This document shows, one piece after another, positions 35,278 to 44,032 of a DNA stretch of 64,000 nucleotides; within the stretch, counting starts at the first letter, position 1; every line of letters begins with the position of its first letter. The notes under the pieces were generated by a model, which worked only from the letters and a program-made list of their open reading frames with translations, had not been told where the DNA came from and searched no databases. Source of the DNA: Roseiarcus sp963813555 (GTDB lineage: Bacteria; Pseudomonadota; Alphaproteobacteria; Rhizobiales; Beijerinckiaceae). The position numbers and the translations under genes were made by a program. The stretch is from contig CAWEZX010000018.1 in the NCBI GenBank assembly GCA_963813555.1, positions 310,001 to 374,000 on the forward strand, given 5' to 3'.

Positions 35278-36791
35278 GGAGAGCCGGCCTTGACCAGCGC
35301 GCCCACCCCCTCGATGAGCCGCGCGCGGCACGCCTCGTCGCAGGTCCCCGTCCTTGTCACCGCAGCGACCGTATCGCGGGCGTGCGCATCGAGCTCGGCC
35401 GCGATGCCCCGGCGCGCCGCCGCGACTTTGGCGGCGGCAGCGTCATCGAACACGCCGTCCGCCAGCGCCGACAACAGCGCCACCTGGTCGACCAGGCGCA
35501 AGGTGGCGAACCGCGGCTGAGCGATAAGGGCGCGGATGCGCTCCCCGCGCGCGATTGTCCCGCGCAGGCGCGTGTCGGTGATGCCGCCGAAACGGGTGAA
35601 CATCTCCAGCTCGAGGAACTGAGAATAATCGAGCCTGAGTCGCCCGGACGCCGCGCGCAGCGCCGGCGCCTGCGCCTTGCCGCCGACCCGGCTGACGCTC
35701 AAGCCCACATCGACCGCCGGCCGCTGATTGGCGGCGAACAGGCGAGAATCGAGCACGATCTGGCCGTCGGTGATCGAGATCAGGTTGGTTGGAATGAAGG
35801 CCGAGAGATTGCCGGCGTCTGTCTCGGCGATCGGCAGCGCGGTCAGCGAGCCGCCGCCGAGCTCCAGCGCGAGCTTGGCGGCGCGCTCAAGCAAGCGCGC
35901 GTGGACGTAGAAAATGTCCCCGGGATAGGCTTCGCGTCCGGGGGGCTCGCGGGTCAGGAGCGCGAGCTCGCGATGGGTCGCGGCGTGCTTGGTCAGATCG
36001 TCGACGACCACCAGAGCGTGGCCGCCGCGGTCACGGAAATATTCGCCGATCGTGAAGCCCGCGAACGGCGCGATCCATTGCAGCGCCGCGGAAGCGGCGG
36101 CGGAAGCGACCACAAACACGCAGCGCTCGGGCGCGCCGAACTGGCGCACCGCCTCGACCACCCGCTCGACCGCGGTCGCCCGCTGACCGACGGCGACATA
36201 GACGCAAATCACGTCTGAGCGCTTCTGGCTGATGATCGTATCGACGGCGATCGACGTCTTGCCGGTCGCCCGGTCGCCAATGATGAGCTCGCGCTGTCCG
36301 CGCCCGAGCGCAAACAGGGCGTCGACGACTAGAACGCCGGTTTCAACCGGCTCGGACACCAGGGCGCGATCGATGATCGCCGGCGCCGGCCGCTCGATCG
36401 GGTGATGCTCTTCCGCTGCGATCGGTTCGTCGCGGTCGAGCGGCCGGCCGAGCGGATCGACCACCCTGCCGAGCAGACCGCGTCCGACCGGAACCCGCGC
36501 CGCCTCGCCTGTCGCCACGACCTGCGAGCCGACCCCGATCGCCTCGGCCTCGTCGAGAATCGCCGCGTTGATCGCTTCCGGCTCCAGCGACAGCGCATAG
36601 CCGAGGAGCCCGCCCTCGAACTTGAGAAGCTCGCCGAGACGCGCCTCCGGCAGGCCGGATACGCGCGCGACCCCGTCGGCGATCTCCTCGACCCGGCCGA
36701 CCGAGAGCGCCTCAGGCGAGAGGCGGACCCGCGACAGCGCCTCGCGCTCGGTGTGAAGCCAATCGCCGTCGTCAGCGCTGGACGCGGTCAT
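35274..36791 (-). CDS. atpA: N-type ATPase alpha subunit
   Basis: 505 residues, normal for an alpha subunit. Nucleotide-binding P-loop GDRATGKTSIAVDTII near 175 (the alpha-type GDRxTGKT), then VYVAVGQRATAVERVVEAVRQ, ALVVVDDLTKHAATHRELALLTREPPGREAYPGDIFYVHARLLERAAKL and the adenine-site region SVSRVGGKAQAPAL. The start overlaps the end of atpF. The non-catalytic subunit of the F1-like head. Confidence 0.93.
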   Translation of the reverse strand: MTASSADDGDWLHTEREALSRVRLSPEALSVGRVEEIADGVARVSGLPEARLGELLKFEGGLLGYALSLEPEAINAAILDEAEAIGVGSQVVATGEAARVPVGRGLLGRVVDPLGRPLDRDEPIAAEEHHPIERPAPAIIDRALVSEPVETGVLVVDALFALGRGQRELIIGDRATGKTSIAVDTIISQKRSDVICVYVAVGQRATAVERVVEAVRQFGAPERCVFVVASAAASAALQWIAPFAGFTIGEYFRDRGGHALVVVDDLTKHAATHRELALLTREPPGREAYPGDIFYVHARLLERAAKLALELGGGSLTALPIAETDAGNLSAFIPTNLISITDGQIVLDSRLFAANQRPAVDVGLSVSRVGGKAQAPALRAASGRLRLDYSQFLELEMFTRFGGITDTRLRGTIARGERIRALIAQPRFATLRLVDQVALLSALADGVFDDAAAAKVAAARRGIAAELDAHARDTVAAVTRTGTCDEACRARLIEGVGALVKAGSP

Positions 36792-37518
36792 GGCGGGTCA
36801 AAACCTCGACGATGTGGGATAGGTCGGCGCGGAAGCTGTTGCGGACCACGGCGTGCGGCGTCTCGAGCTCAAGCCCGGCGACGAGATCGGGATCAATGGC
36901 GATGACGAAATTGAGCGGCCGGCCGAGCGCCTTGGCGAAGGCGTCGCGGCACGATTTCGATTCCGCTTCGCTTAGCGGCCGGGCGACCTTGAGCCTCGCG
37001 TCTTCGCCTGCGCCGAACCGATCCCTGCTGGCGGCTGGCAGCGACGCCAGCCCGTCGGCCAGGCCGCCCACGAATCCGTCGACGCGCGCCGAGTCCGGCA
37101 GGCGGCTCAGCAGCTTTCCGGCGATCTCGACCGCGAGCCGCGCGGCGCGATTGGAGGCAGCCACGGCCTCTGTCTGACGCTCGCGCTGAATTTCGGCCTC
37201 GGCGGCCGCGCGCAATTGATCGACCTCCGTGCGGGCGGCGGCGAGCCGGGCGGCCCGTTGCGCCTCCGCCACCGCGGCCGCCTGGCGCAAAGCCTCGTCG
37301 CGCGTACTCGCGAGTTTCGCCGCCTCCGCCTTGGCGGCTTCGCGCGCCGCGTTCGCCTCATGCTTCGCCGCCTCGGCGTCGGCAAGCAGCTTCGCCGCCG
37401 CCGCCCGCCGCTCCTCGATGATCGCCGCGACCGGGCGGAACAGGAATCGGCTCAGAATCCAGACGAGGACCAAGACGTTGAACGTCTGCAGCCCGAGCGT
37501 CCACCAGTCGATCCGCAT
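36772..37518 (-). CDS. atpF: N-type ATPase b subunit, long form
   Basis: 248 residues, longer than a typical b subunit (about 160). One N-terminal membrane helix (LQTFNVLVLVWILSRFLFRPVAAIIEERR) is followed by a long Ala/Glu/Arg coiled coil. The C-terminal part (AVEIAGKLLSRLPDSARVDGFVGGLADGL ... LNFVIAIDPDLVAGLELETPHAVVRNSFRADLSHIVEVLTR) resembles the delta/OSCP domain. N-ATPase operons lack a separate delta gene, and this fused b-delta form replaces it. The peripheral stalk. Confidence 0.9.
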   Translation of the reverse strand: MRIDWWTLGLQTFNVLVLVWILSRFLFRPVAAIIEERRAAAAKLLADAEAAKHEANAAREAAKAEAAKLASTRDEALRQAAAVAEAQRAARLAAARTEVDQLRAAAEAEIQRERQTEAVAASNRAARLAVEIAGKLLSRLPDSARVDGFVGGLADGLASLPAASRDRFGAGEDARLKVARPLSEAESKSCRDAFAKALGRPLNFVIAIDPDLVAGLELETPHAVVRNSFRADLSHIVEVLTRHDRVQR

Positions 37519-37531
37519 CGCGGCCGAAGCC

Positions 37532-37780
37532 TCACTTGATGAACGGATTGGCGAACAGCACCAGCAGCGCGATTACCAGGCAGTAGATCGCCATGGTCTC
37601 GATCATCGCCAGGCCGACGAACAGCGTGCGCGAAATCGTCCCCGCGGCCTCCGGCTGGCGCGCGATCGCCTCCATCGCCGATGCGACCGCCCTGCCCTCG
37701 CCGAGGCCAGGTCCGATCGCGCCGAGGCCGACCGCGAGGGCGGCGGAGAAAATGCTGACGGCTTGGATAAGATCGTTCAC
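37532..37780 (-). CDS. atpE: N-type ATPase c subunit (rotor ring), two-carboxylate type
   Basis: 82 residues from the GTG at 37780, chosen because CGAGGAAAAC gives a ribosome binding site; a TTG 18 bases upstream would overlap atpB by four bases. Two helices with the polar loop ARQPEAAG. Helix 1 has GPGLGEGR with Glu28, where Na+-type rings have Gln or Glu. Helix 2 has MIETMAIY with Glu61, Thr62 and Tyr66, aligning with the Ilyobacter Na+-site residues Glu65, Ser66 and Tyr70. The ring thus carries two acidic residues per hairpin. Ion specificity (Na+ or H+) cannot be settled from sequence. Confidence 0.93.
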   Translation of the reverse strand: MNDLIQAVSIFSAALAVGLGAIGPGLGEGRAVASAMEAIARQPEAAGTISRTLFVGLAMIETMAIYCLVIALLVLFANPFIK

Positions 37781-37794
37781 GTTTTCCTCGCTCC

Positions 37795-38481
37795 TCAAGG
37801 TGCCGCGTCGGCGGACGGCTTGCGGCGCTCGCCGACGGCGGAGGCGATGAAGACCGTCGCCAGCACCGCGAATATGTAGGCTTGAACGGTCCCTGTCAGC
37901 AGGTCGAGGGCCATCAGCGGGATCGGCACGATGAGGCCGGCGAGCGTCAGCACGATGCCGATTACGAACACGCCGCTCATCACGTTGCCGAACAGGCGGA
38001 CGATGAGCGAGAAGGTGCGGGTGAACTGCTCAACGACGTTCAGCGGGATCATCACCCAGCTCGGCTCGGCAAAGGTCTTAAGGTAGCCGCCGAGCCCGCG
38101 CGAATGCACGCCCCAGGCGATCGTCGCGACGAAGACGATGAGCGCCATCGCCGCGTCGGTCTCGATATGGGCGGTCGGCGGCTCGACGCCGGGAACGAGC
38201 GAGGACCAGTTGGAGATCAGGGTGAACAGGAAGATCGAGCCGATGAGGGCGCGGAACGGGGCCGGATCGGCCTGCATCGTGCCGCGAATCTGGTCGTCGA
38301 TCGTAGAGACGAGGATTTCGACCGCCGCCTGCGTCCGGGACGGCGCGAGCGCGAGGTGCCGGGTCGACAGTGCTGCACAGCCGCCGATCAGCGCCATCAC
38401 CGCCCAGGCGACGACGACCGGCTCGGTGATCGGCGTCGGGCCGATATGGAAGAGCGGCTCGAGCGTCAGCGGCGATTTCAC
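37795..38481 (-). CDS. atpB: N-type ATPase a subunit
   Basis: 228 residues, a membrane protein. The GTG start overlaps the atpR stop (GTGA at 38478-38481). Helices include FRALIGSIFLFTLISNWSSLVPGVEPP. The ion-channel helix EQFTRTFSLIVRLFGNVMSGVFVIGI holds the essential Arg, and the C-terminal helix AYIFAVLATVFIASAVGE ends the protein. Forms the stator half-channels against the c ring. Confidence 0.92.
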   Translation of the reverse strand: MKSPLTLEPLFHIGPTPITEPVVVAWAVMALIGGCAALSTRHLALAPSRTQAAVEILVSTIDDQIRGTMQADPAPFRALIGSIFLFTLISNWSSLVPGVEPPTAHIETDAAMALIVFVATIAWGVHSRGLGGYLKTFAEPSWVMIPLNVVEQFTRTFSLIVRLFGNVMSGVFVIGIVLTLAGLIVPIPLMALDLLTGTVQAYIFAVLATVFIASAVGERRKPSADAAP

Positions 38482-38759
38482 GCCATCTTCTCCAAGCGTC
38501 GCAGCAAAACTGTGCGCGCCGCCAAGACGCCGAACGCTGCGGCGAGGAGCGGCTCCGCGCCGTAGCGGGCGATGAGGGCTAGCGCCAACGCCAGAGCGGC
38601 GAATCGCAATGCCTGCACCATGACGCCCAGGATCGGGCGCCCGTCGCGCACGAGAACGACGCTCCACCACAGCGACGCCAAATGCCCCGTGCCGATGATC
38701 GCGCCGGCGACGAGGCCAACCATGAGCGCAATGATCATTGCCGATGCATCCATCGCCAT
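38478..38759 (-). CDS. atpR: N-type ATPase accessory membrane protein AtpR
   Basis: About 93 residues with three hydrophobic segments: SAMIIALMVGLVAGAIIGTGHLASLWWSVVLV, VQALRFAALALALALIARYG, and LLAAAFGVLAARTVLLRRLEK. AtpR is found only in N-ATPase operons, between atpQ and atpB, as here. A conserved Arg in the second helix has been proposed to interact with the c-ring carboxylate during assembly. The start may be 38759 (MAMDASAM) or 38753; it overlaps atpQ. Confidence 0.85.
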   Translation of the reverse strand: MAMDASAMIIALMVGLVAGAIIGTGHLASLWWSVVLVRDGRPILGVMVQALRFAALALALALIARYGAEPLLAAAFGVLAARTVLLRRLEKMA

Positions 38760-39022
38760 GCCGTCCACAAACCGGCCGCGGCGCCGAGCATGATGAGCGG
38801 CGCGGTGAAGAAGACCTGTGCGCCGAAGGTTCGGTCGAGCCAGCGGCCGATAACAACGCCAACGAGAACCGGCGTCACGATCGCCCACCCGAGGACGCCG
38901 ATCTGTCCCAGACGAGCAGCGAACGAGGGCTCGCGCTCGTCGCGGGCAGCTTTGGCGCGCCTCTCCGCGCGCAGTGCGGCTTCCTGCATTTTTTCGTGCG
39001 GCGCGCCGCCGGTCGCGATCAT
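38735..39022 (-). CDS. atpQ: N-type ATPase accessory membrane protein AtpQ (AtpI-like)
   Basis: 95 residues. The ATG overlaps the atpC stop in an ATGA arrangement (39019-39022). The charged N-terminus HEKMQEAALRAERRAKAARDERE is followed by two membrane helices (LGWAIVTPVLVGVVIGRWLDR and VFFTAPLIMLGAAAGLWTAWRW), the AtpI/subunit I pattern. Probably an assembly factor for the c ring. Confidence 0.85.
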   Translation of the reverse strand: MIATGGAPHEKMQEAALRAERRAKAARDEREPSFAARLGQIGVLGWAIVTPVLVGVVIGRWLDRTFGAQVFFTAPLIMLGAAAGLWTAWRWMHRQ

Positions 39023-39477
39023 GGCGCAGCCTCGCCCGTGAACGGCCCTTCGCCGTCGCCAAGCGGTCGGCCCCCCGGTCGCAAATACCGCATCAACTGG
39101 CGAAGCGCGCGTGCGTGAAGCCGCGTCTGCTCGACACGCGCTTTGCGATCGGCGTCGACCTCGGCCGAGCGCTGCGCCTCGATCTCGGCCTGCAACTCCG
39201 AAAGGTCGTTGCCGATCGCGCCGCGCCGGCAAGCGATGGCGACCCGTCTGCCCCCGGCCACCCGCAATACGCCGCCGCTCATCGCGCAATAGCGCGTCGC
39301 TCCGTGCTCATCGGTCCAGCGCACGATGGAGGGCGGCAGAACCGTCAGAAGGTCGGCGTGGCCTGGCAGGACACCGAAAGCGCCGCTCTCGTCCTCGGCC
39401 CGCAGCGAAACGATGTCGTCGGCGTCAATGAGCAGCTTGGCGGGGGTCGCGATGATCAGTTGCAATCCACGGCTCAT
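39019..39477 (-). CDS. atpC: N-type ATPase epsilon subunit
   Basis: 152 residues. The beta-sandwich reads LQLIIATPAKLLIDADDIVSLRAEDESGAFGVLPGHADLLTVLPPSIVRW, with the conserved GxFGVLPGHA motif, and the C-terminal helices are Arg-rich. In N-ATPase operons atpC follows atpD directly, as seen here with a 6-base gap. Confidence 0.92.
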   Translation of the reverse strand: MSRGLQLIIATPAKLLIDADDIVSLRAEDESGAFGVLPGHADLLTVLPPSIVRWTDEHGATRYCAMSGGVLRVAGGRRVAIACRRGAIGNDLSELQAEIEAQRSAEVDADRKARVEQTRLHARALRQLMRYLRPGGRPLGDGEGPFTGEAAP

Positions 39478-39483
39478 GGCGCT

Positions 39484-40911
39484 TCACGCCGGCGCGGCGG
39501 CAGCACGACGCGCCGCCTCTTCCTTGGCCCGCGCCTCGTTGAGCGCTCCGATCATATATAGCGAACTTTCACGCCAGTCGTCGCATTCGCCGGCCAATAT
39601 CGCCTTGCAGCCCGCGACGGTGTCGGCGACTGCGACCGAGCGCCCGGGAATGCCGGTGAAAGCCTCGGTTACCGCGAACGGCTGGGTCAGGAACCGCTGC
39701 AGGCGGCGCGCGCGCTCGACGATGCGCCGGTCCTCGGCGCCGAGCTCCTCCATCCCGAGGAGCGCGATTACGTCCTGAAGCTCGCGATAATGCTCGATTG
39801 CGCGCCGCGTTTCGGTCGCGATGGAGACATGTTCCTCGCCGACCACCAGCGGATCAAGGAGGATCGAGGACGAGGCGATCGGATCGACCGCCGGATACAT
39901 GCCCTCGGCCGACATCGAGCGCGAAAGCACGACCATGCTGTCCACGTGGGCCGCGATCGTCGTCACCGCCGGATCGGTGAAATCGTCCGCCGGGACGTAG
40001 ACGGCCTCGATCGCTGTCACCGCAGCATCGCCGACCGAGGCGATGCGTTCCTGAAGCGCCGCGACTTCGGTCGCCAGCGTCGGCTGATAGCCGACGCGCG
40101 AGGGTGCGCGGCCGAGCAGCCCCGATACCTCCGCCCCCGCCTGAACGAAGCGGAAGACATTGTCCATCAGCAGCAGCACGTTGCGATGCTTAGCGTCGCG
40201 GAAATATTCGGCGATCGTCATCGCTGTCATCGGCACGCGCCAGCGCGCGCCCGGCGGCTCGTTCATTTGCCCATAGACAAGCGCGGTGCGCTTGAGCACG
40301 CCCGATTCGGTCATGTCGAGCAGCATCTCGTGGCCTTCGCGCGAGCGTTCGCCGACGCCGGCGAACACGCTGATACCCTGATAGGTCTCCGCCATTGCGT
40401 GGATGAGCTCCATCACCAGCACCGTCTTGCCAACACCGGCGCCGCCGAACATCGCTGCTTTTCCGCCTTGAGCGAGCGGCGCAAGAAGGTCGATCACTTT
40501 GACGCCGGTCGAGAACAGCCGCGTCGCGCCGGTCTGGGCCGCGAACGCCGGCGGCTTGCGATGGATCGGCCATCGCGGCGCGTCCGCAGGCAGGGGCGGC
40601 CCGCGATCGCCGATCCGGCCGAGGACGTCGATCAACCGTCCGAGAATCGCCTCGCCGACCTTAATCGTCACCGGCCCGCCAGCCCGGCGTGCCCGATCGC
40701 CGCGTCTCAGCCCCGTCGTCGGCTCGAGCGCGATCGCGCGCGCCGAGCGGGCGTCGAGCTGAGCCTGAATTTCGGCGACGACTGTCCGCCCATCCGCGTC
40801 CACGATTTCGACGGCGTCATCGATCGGCGGCGGCCCGTCCTCGAACACGAGGTCGACCACCGCGCCCCGGATTGCTGCGACCCGCCCTCCAAATTGGTCC
40901 CCTGCTGCCAT
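39484..40911 (-). CDS. atpD: N-type ATPase beta subunit
   Basis: About 475 residues, the catalytic subunit. P-loop GGAGVGKTVLVMELIHAMA near 155, catalytic Glu region GVGERSREGHEML, ALVYGQMNEPPGAR, Walker B VLLLMDNVFRF, and DDFTDPAVTTIAAHVDS. The start is taken at MAAGDQFGG (40911) after GAGAGAGG; MRERHS at 40929 is an alternative. First gene of the operon, which in this type starts with atpD and atpC, unlike the housekeeping ATP synthase. No promoter motif is obvious in the upstream gap. Confidence 0.93.
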   Translation of the reverse strand: MAAGDQFGGRVAAIRGAVVDLVFEDGPPPIDDAVEIVDADGRTVVAEIQAQLDARSARAIALEPTTGLRRGDRARRAGGPVTIKVGEAILGRLIDVLGRIGDRGPPLPADAPRWPIHRKPPAFAAQTGATRLFSTGVKVIDLLAPLAQGGKAAMFGGAGVGKTVLVMELIHAMAETYQGISVFAGVGERSREGHEMLLDMTESGVLKRTALVYGQMNEPPGARWRVPMTAMTIAEYFRDAKHRNVLLLMDNVFRFVQAGAEVSGLLGRAPSRVGYQPTLATEVAALQERIASVGDAAVTAIEAVYVPADDFTDPAVTTIAAHVDSMVVLSRSMSAEGMYPAVDPIASSSILLDPLVVGEEHVSIATETRRAIEHYRELQDVIALLGMEELGAEDRRIVERARRLQRFLTQPFAVTEAFTGIPGRSVAVADTVAGCKAILAGECDDWRESSLYMIGALNEARAKEEAARRAAAAPA

Positions 40912-40929
40912 CGAATGCCTCTCTCTCAT

Positions 40930-41477
40930 CGTCCTAAATTTTCGCCGAGCGGATGCACCAGACAGCGCCGTTATCATCCCCCTAAACCAAGAAAGGGCAT
41001 CCGTCCTATCTCAAGGGAACCGACGCGATTCACTAGCGCTCAATCGAAGTCGCTATGTTCCTCGTATTGACGGGCCACGACTTGGTTCTTGAAGATGCTT
41101 CAGAGGCTCAGCAGGCCAAAGTAAACCATATTCATCCGCCCTGCGTGTTCGGCGACCGTTGGCGGATCAGTCTATTGCTCCGCTTGCGCCTCCCATTCGC
41201 AAGACATCAAGTGCTCTCGATTCCTGATGATGGCGATCTTTGAAGCGTTACGACAATTTGACGGAGCAGTCGACCGAGAAAGCCGCGGGGTGTCGCGCCA
41301 GGAACGTTTCGCCATGCTCACGTTGGCTCTGAGTGGAAGAAACACTGCCACCGTCTCGCCGATCGTTCGTGGCAGCTTAAACGATTGTCGTCCTTGTTAC
41401 CTTGCCCTTCGGAAAATAATGCCCAGTCGTTGACGCGGATCGCACACCGCAAGTCGCGAGCTTAGGCTTTTTGGAGG
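40930..41477. other. Gene-free gap upstream of the N-ATPase operon
   Basis: About 550 bases. Short open frames (for example 41055-41243) lack ribosome binding sites and family features. It must contain the N-ATPase promoter and the terminator of the ABC exporter remnant, but I see no FNR-type box in it. Confidence 0.4.
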
Positions 41478-42605
41478 TCAGTCCAGCGATTTGCGGAAAC
41501 GTAGAACGCTCATCGTCAAGAGGACGATGCCGAGCGTCGCCAGCGCCAGCATCTGCGGCCAAAGCACGCTCAAGCCCACTCCCTTGAGAAACGTTCCGCG
41601 GATGACAATGAGATAATAGCTCATCGGGTTGATGTACGAGAGCCACTGCATGAACACGGGCGTGGTGAAGATTGGAAAGCTGAAGCCGGAGAGGATGAAG
41701 GCCGGGAAGACGACGAAGAAGTTGGTAGCGAAGGCCTGCTGCTGGGTCCGGCAGACCGTCGAAATGAGCAGGCCGATCCCGAGCACGCTCAAAAGATAGA
41801 GCAAGGTGCCGAGCAGCACGAACGGATTGCCGACGAACGGAATCTGGAACCAAAGCGTTCCGACGCCCGCGATCAGCGCGGTCAAGACAAGGCCGACACA
41901 GAAGAACGGTATCGTCTTGCCGAGGATGAACTCGAGCGGACGGATCGGGGTGACCATGATCTGCTCGAGCGTGCCTACCTCGCGCTCGCGCACCACGGCG
42001 AACGAGGTCAGGTTGACGACCATCACCAGGGTCAGCGACGCAATGAGGCCGGGGACGAAGAACCAGCGGCCGTTGTAATCGGGGTTGTACCAGGGCCGTT
42101 GCTCGAGCGTCACCATCGGCGGCGGAGGCTGAGCCGGGCGCAGTCGACGCGACAGGTCTTGCGCCATGTCCTGCCCGTAGGTCGCGACGATCTGATTGAC
42201 GTAGCAGAGAGCTATCAGCGCGGTGTTCGAGTTGGTTCCATCGACGATGATTTGCGCCGGAGCGGAAGCGCCTTTGCGCAGCTGCTCGGCGAAGCCGGCC
42301 TGGACGACGATCGCCACCACCGCATCCGAACGGTCGATTGCCGTGCGGATATCGGCCGAAGTTCTCGCAGTTTTGACGACGTCGAACCGCCCGCTGTCGG
42401 CGAAGCGCGAAATCAACTCCCGGCTCTCCTGGCTATGGTCGAAGTCGAGCACGGCCGTTGACACGTGGTAGACCTCGAACGTCGCCGCGTAGCCGAAGAT
42501 GATCACCTGGATAAGCGCCGGAACGAACAGGCCGTAGCGGGCCTGGGAATCGCGGAAGATCTGCAGGAACTCTTTCAACACCAGACTGGCGATGCGGCCG
42601 AACAT
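41478..42605 (-). CDS. ABC-2 type exporter permease (YhhJ/YbhR-like)
   Basis: 375 residues starting MFGRIASLVLKEFLQIFRDSQARYGLFVPALIQVIIFGYAA. A periplasmic domain lies between helix 1 and the C-terminal five-helix bundle, where the ABC-2 signature SFAVVREREVGTLEQIMVTPIRPLEFILGKTIPFF is seen. It ends VLRFRKSLD. Intact in itself, but its ATPase partner is truncated and its fusion protein frameshifted, so the exporter is unlikely to work. Confidence 0.88.
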   Translation of the reverse strand: MFGRIASLVLKEFLQIFRDSQARYGLFVPALIQVIIFGYAATFEVYHVSTAVLDFDHSQESRELISRFADSGRFDVVKTARTSADIRTAIDRSDAVVAIVVQAGFAEQLRKGASAPAQIIVDGTNSNTALIALCYVNQIVATYGQDMAQDLSRRLRPAQPPPPMVTLEQRPWYNPDYNGRWFFVPGLIASLTLVMVVNLTSFAVVREREVGTLEQIMVTPIRPLEFILGKTIPFFCVGLVLTALIAGVGTLWFQIPFVGNPFVLLGTLLYLLSVLGIGLLISTVCRTQQQAFATNFFVVFPAFILSGFSFPIFTTPVFMQWLSYINPMSYYLIVIRGTFLKGVGLSVLWPQMLALATLGIVLLTMSVLRFRKSLD

Positions 42606-42609
42606 CGCT

Positions 42610-43701
42610 TCACCCCAGCGTCTTGCGGAAAGCGCGGGCCGCGAGGAGTCCGATGACGGCCGCGTAAGCCGCCAACAGCGCGATCGGCTCGATGAGATCA
42701 CCGAGCCCGCTCCCCTTGAGAAACATCGCCTTCAGGATCGAAAAGTAGTACCGCGCCGGCACGAGATAGGTGATCGCCTGAACGACCGGCGGCATCTGGT
42801 CGATCGGAAACGCGAAGCCGGAGAGCAGCGTCGTCGGCAGGAGGGTTGCGACGAGGGCGATTTGGCTCGCCCCAACTTGGCTCTTGATGCTCGCGGAGAT
42901 GAAATAGCCGAGGCCGCGGACAATGACGAGATAGAGCGACGTCGTCAGGAACAGCGTCGCGACCGTGCCGCGGAACGCCGCTTCGAACCAATAGACGGCG
43001 ATGACGAGGCAGAGGGCCGCGTCGACGAGGCCGATGAAGAAATAGGGCAGGATCCTGCCCGCCATCAGCTCCATCCGGGTCGACACCAGAACTTCCATCG
43101 TGCCGCGCTCCCACTCGCGCGAGAACGTGAGCGACGTCACTTGCGAGCCGACCAGGGCGAGCACAAGGGCGACGACGCCGGGGATGATGAAGTCGCGGCT
43201 CACCAGATCCTCGTTGAACCACACCCGATACTGCGCCGCAGCCGGGGCGACCGGCGGCTGCAAGCCGAGGCTTTGGGTTCGCTGCGTCTGAACGGTTCCG
43301 GAGAACGAGCCGACCACCGATTGCGCATAACCGAACGCGATGTTGGCCGTGTTGTCGCCGGTCGCATCGAGGATCCCCTGCACTGAAGCAGCATTCGTCG
43401 CCGCCAGGTTCTGTGAGAAGTCTGGCGGGATGACGATCGCCATCTTGCAGCGTCCGCCGTCGATTGCGCGCTTGACCGCGTCGTAGTCATGCTCCGTTTC
43501 GACGATGTCGAAATAAGACGACGCCTGGAAGGCCTTCATAAGCGCTTTGCTCTGCTGGCTGCCCTCGCGGTCGAAAGTGCAGATCGTCACATGCTTGATG
43601 TCGAGATTGCCGCCATAACCGAGCAGCGCCATCTGCATGAGCGGCATCAGGAGGACGACCATAAGGCTGCGTGGAGCGTTCGTCGCGCGCGCCGCGGTCA
43701 A
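42610..43701 (-). pseudogene. ABC-2 type exporter permease, N-terminally truncated by deletion
   Basis: Reads APRSLMVVLLMPLMQMALLGYGGNLDIKHVTICTFDREGSQQ and continues to AYAAVIGLLAARAFRKTLG, with the ABC-2 motif TFSREWERGTMEVLVSTRMEL. Relatives have about 20 more residues (KEF...RRDPRS) before APRSLM. Here that part is replaced by out-of-frame sequence from the ABC ATPase gene, the scar of an internal deletion around 43680-43700. The frame is open from a TTG at 43701, so some product could still be made. Confidence 0.75.
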
Positions 43702-44032
43702 TGCCGAAGAGGTCGGCGAAGAATTCGATGTTCTCGTCGACCGTCAGATCTTCGTAGAGCCCGAAACGCTGCGGCATGTAGCTGATGTGAGACCGCGCAA
43801 TCTCGGGGTTGGCGACGACGTTGACGCCTTCGATCGCGATCGAGCCCTCTTCTGGCGTCATCATCGCCGCAAGGAGGCGCATGATCGTCGTCTTTCCGGC
43901 GCCGTCCGGGCCGACGAAGCCAAACACCTCGCCCTTGGCGCAGTCAAGATTCAACCCACCGACCGCAGCGACGCCGCCGAAGCGCTTGGTCAGGTTGCGG
44001 ACCTCAATCGCCGCCTTCGGTGGCTCGCTCAT
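43697..44032 (-). pseudogene. ABC exporter ATP-binding protein, N-terminal fragment only
   Basis: Starts MSEPPKAAIEVRNLTKRFGGVAAVGGLNLDCAKGEVFGFVGPDGAGKTTIMRLLAAMM (Walker A) and reaches the Q-loop SYMPQRFGLYEDLTVDENIEFFADLFGID. There the family sequence stops and the frame runs on into the downstream permease gene in the wrong frame. The signature, Walker B and H-loop, and in this family a second ATPase domain, are missing. An internal deletion fused it to the permease. The start overlaps the HlyD stop as ATGA. Confidence 0.85.

Noticed and set aside
34387..35520. Plus-strand open frame of 377 codons
   Set aside because: Antisense to atpG and atpA; Arg-rich shadow product.
39790..41070. Plus-strand open frame of 426 codons
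   Set aside because: Antisense to atpD; composition and lack of ribosome binding site argue against a gene.
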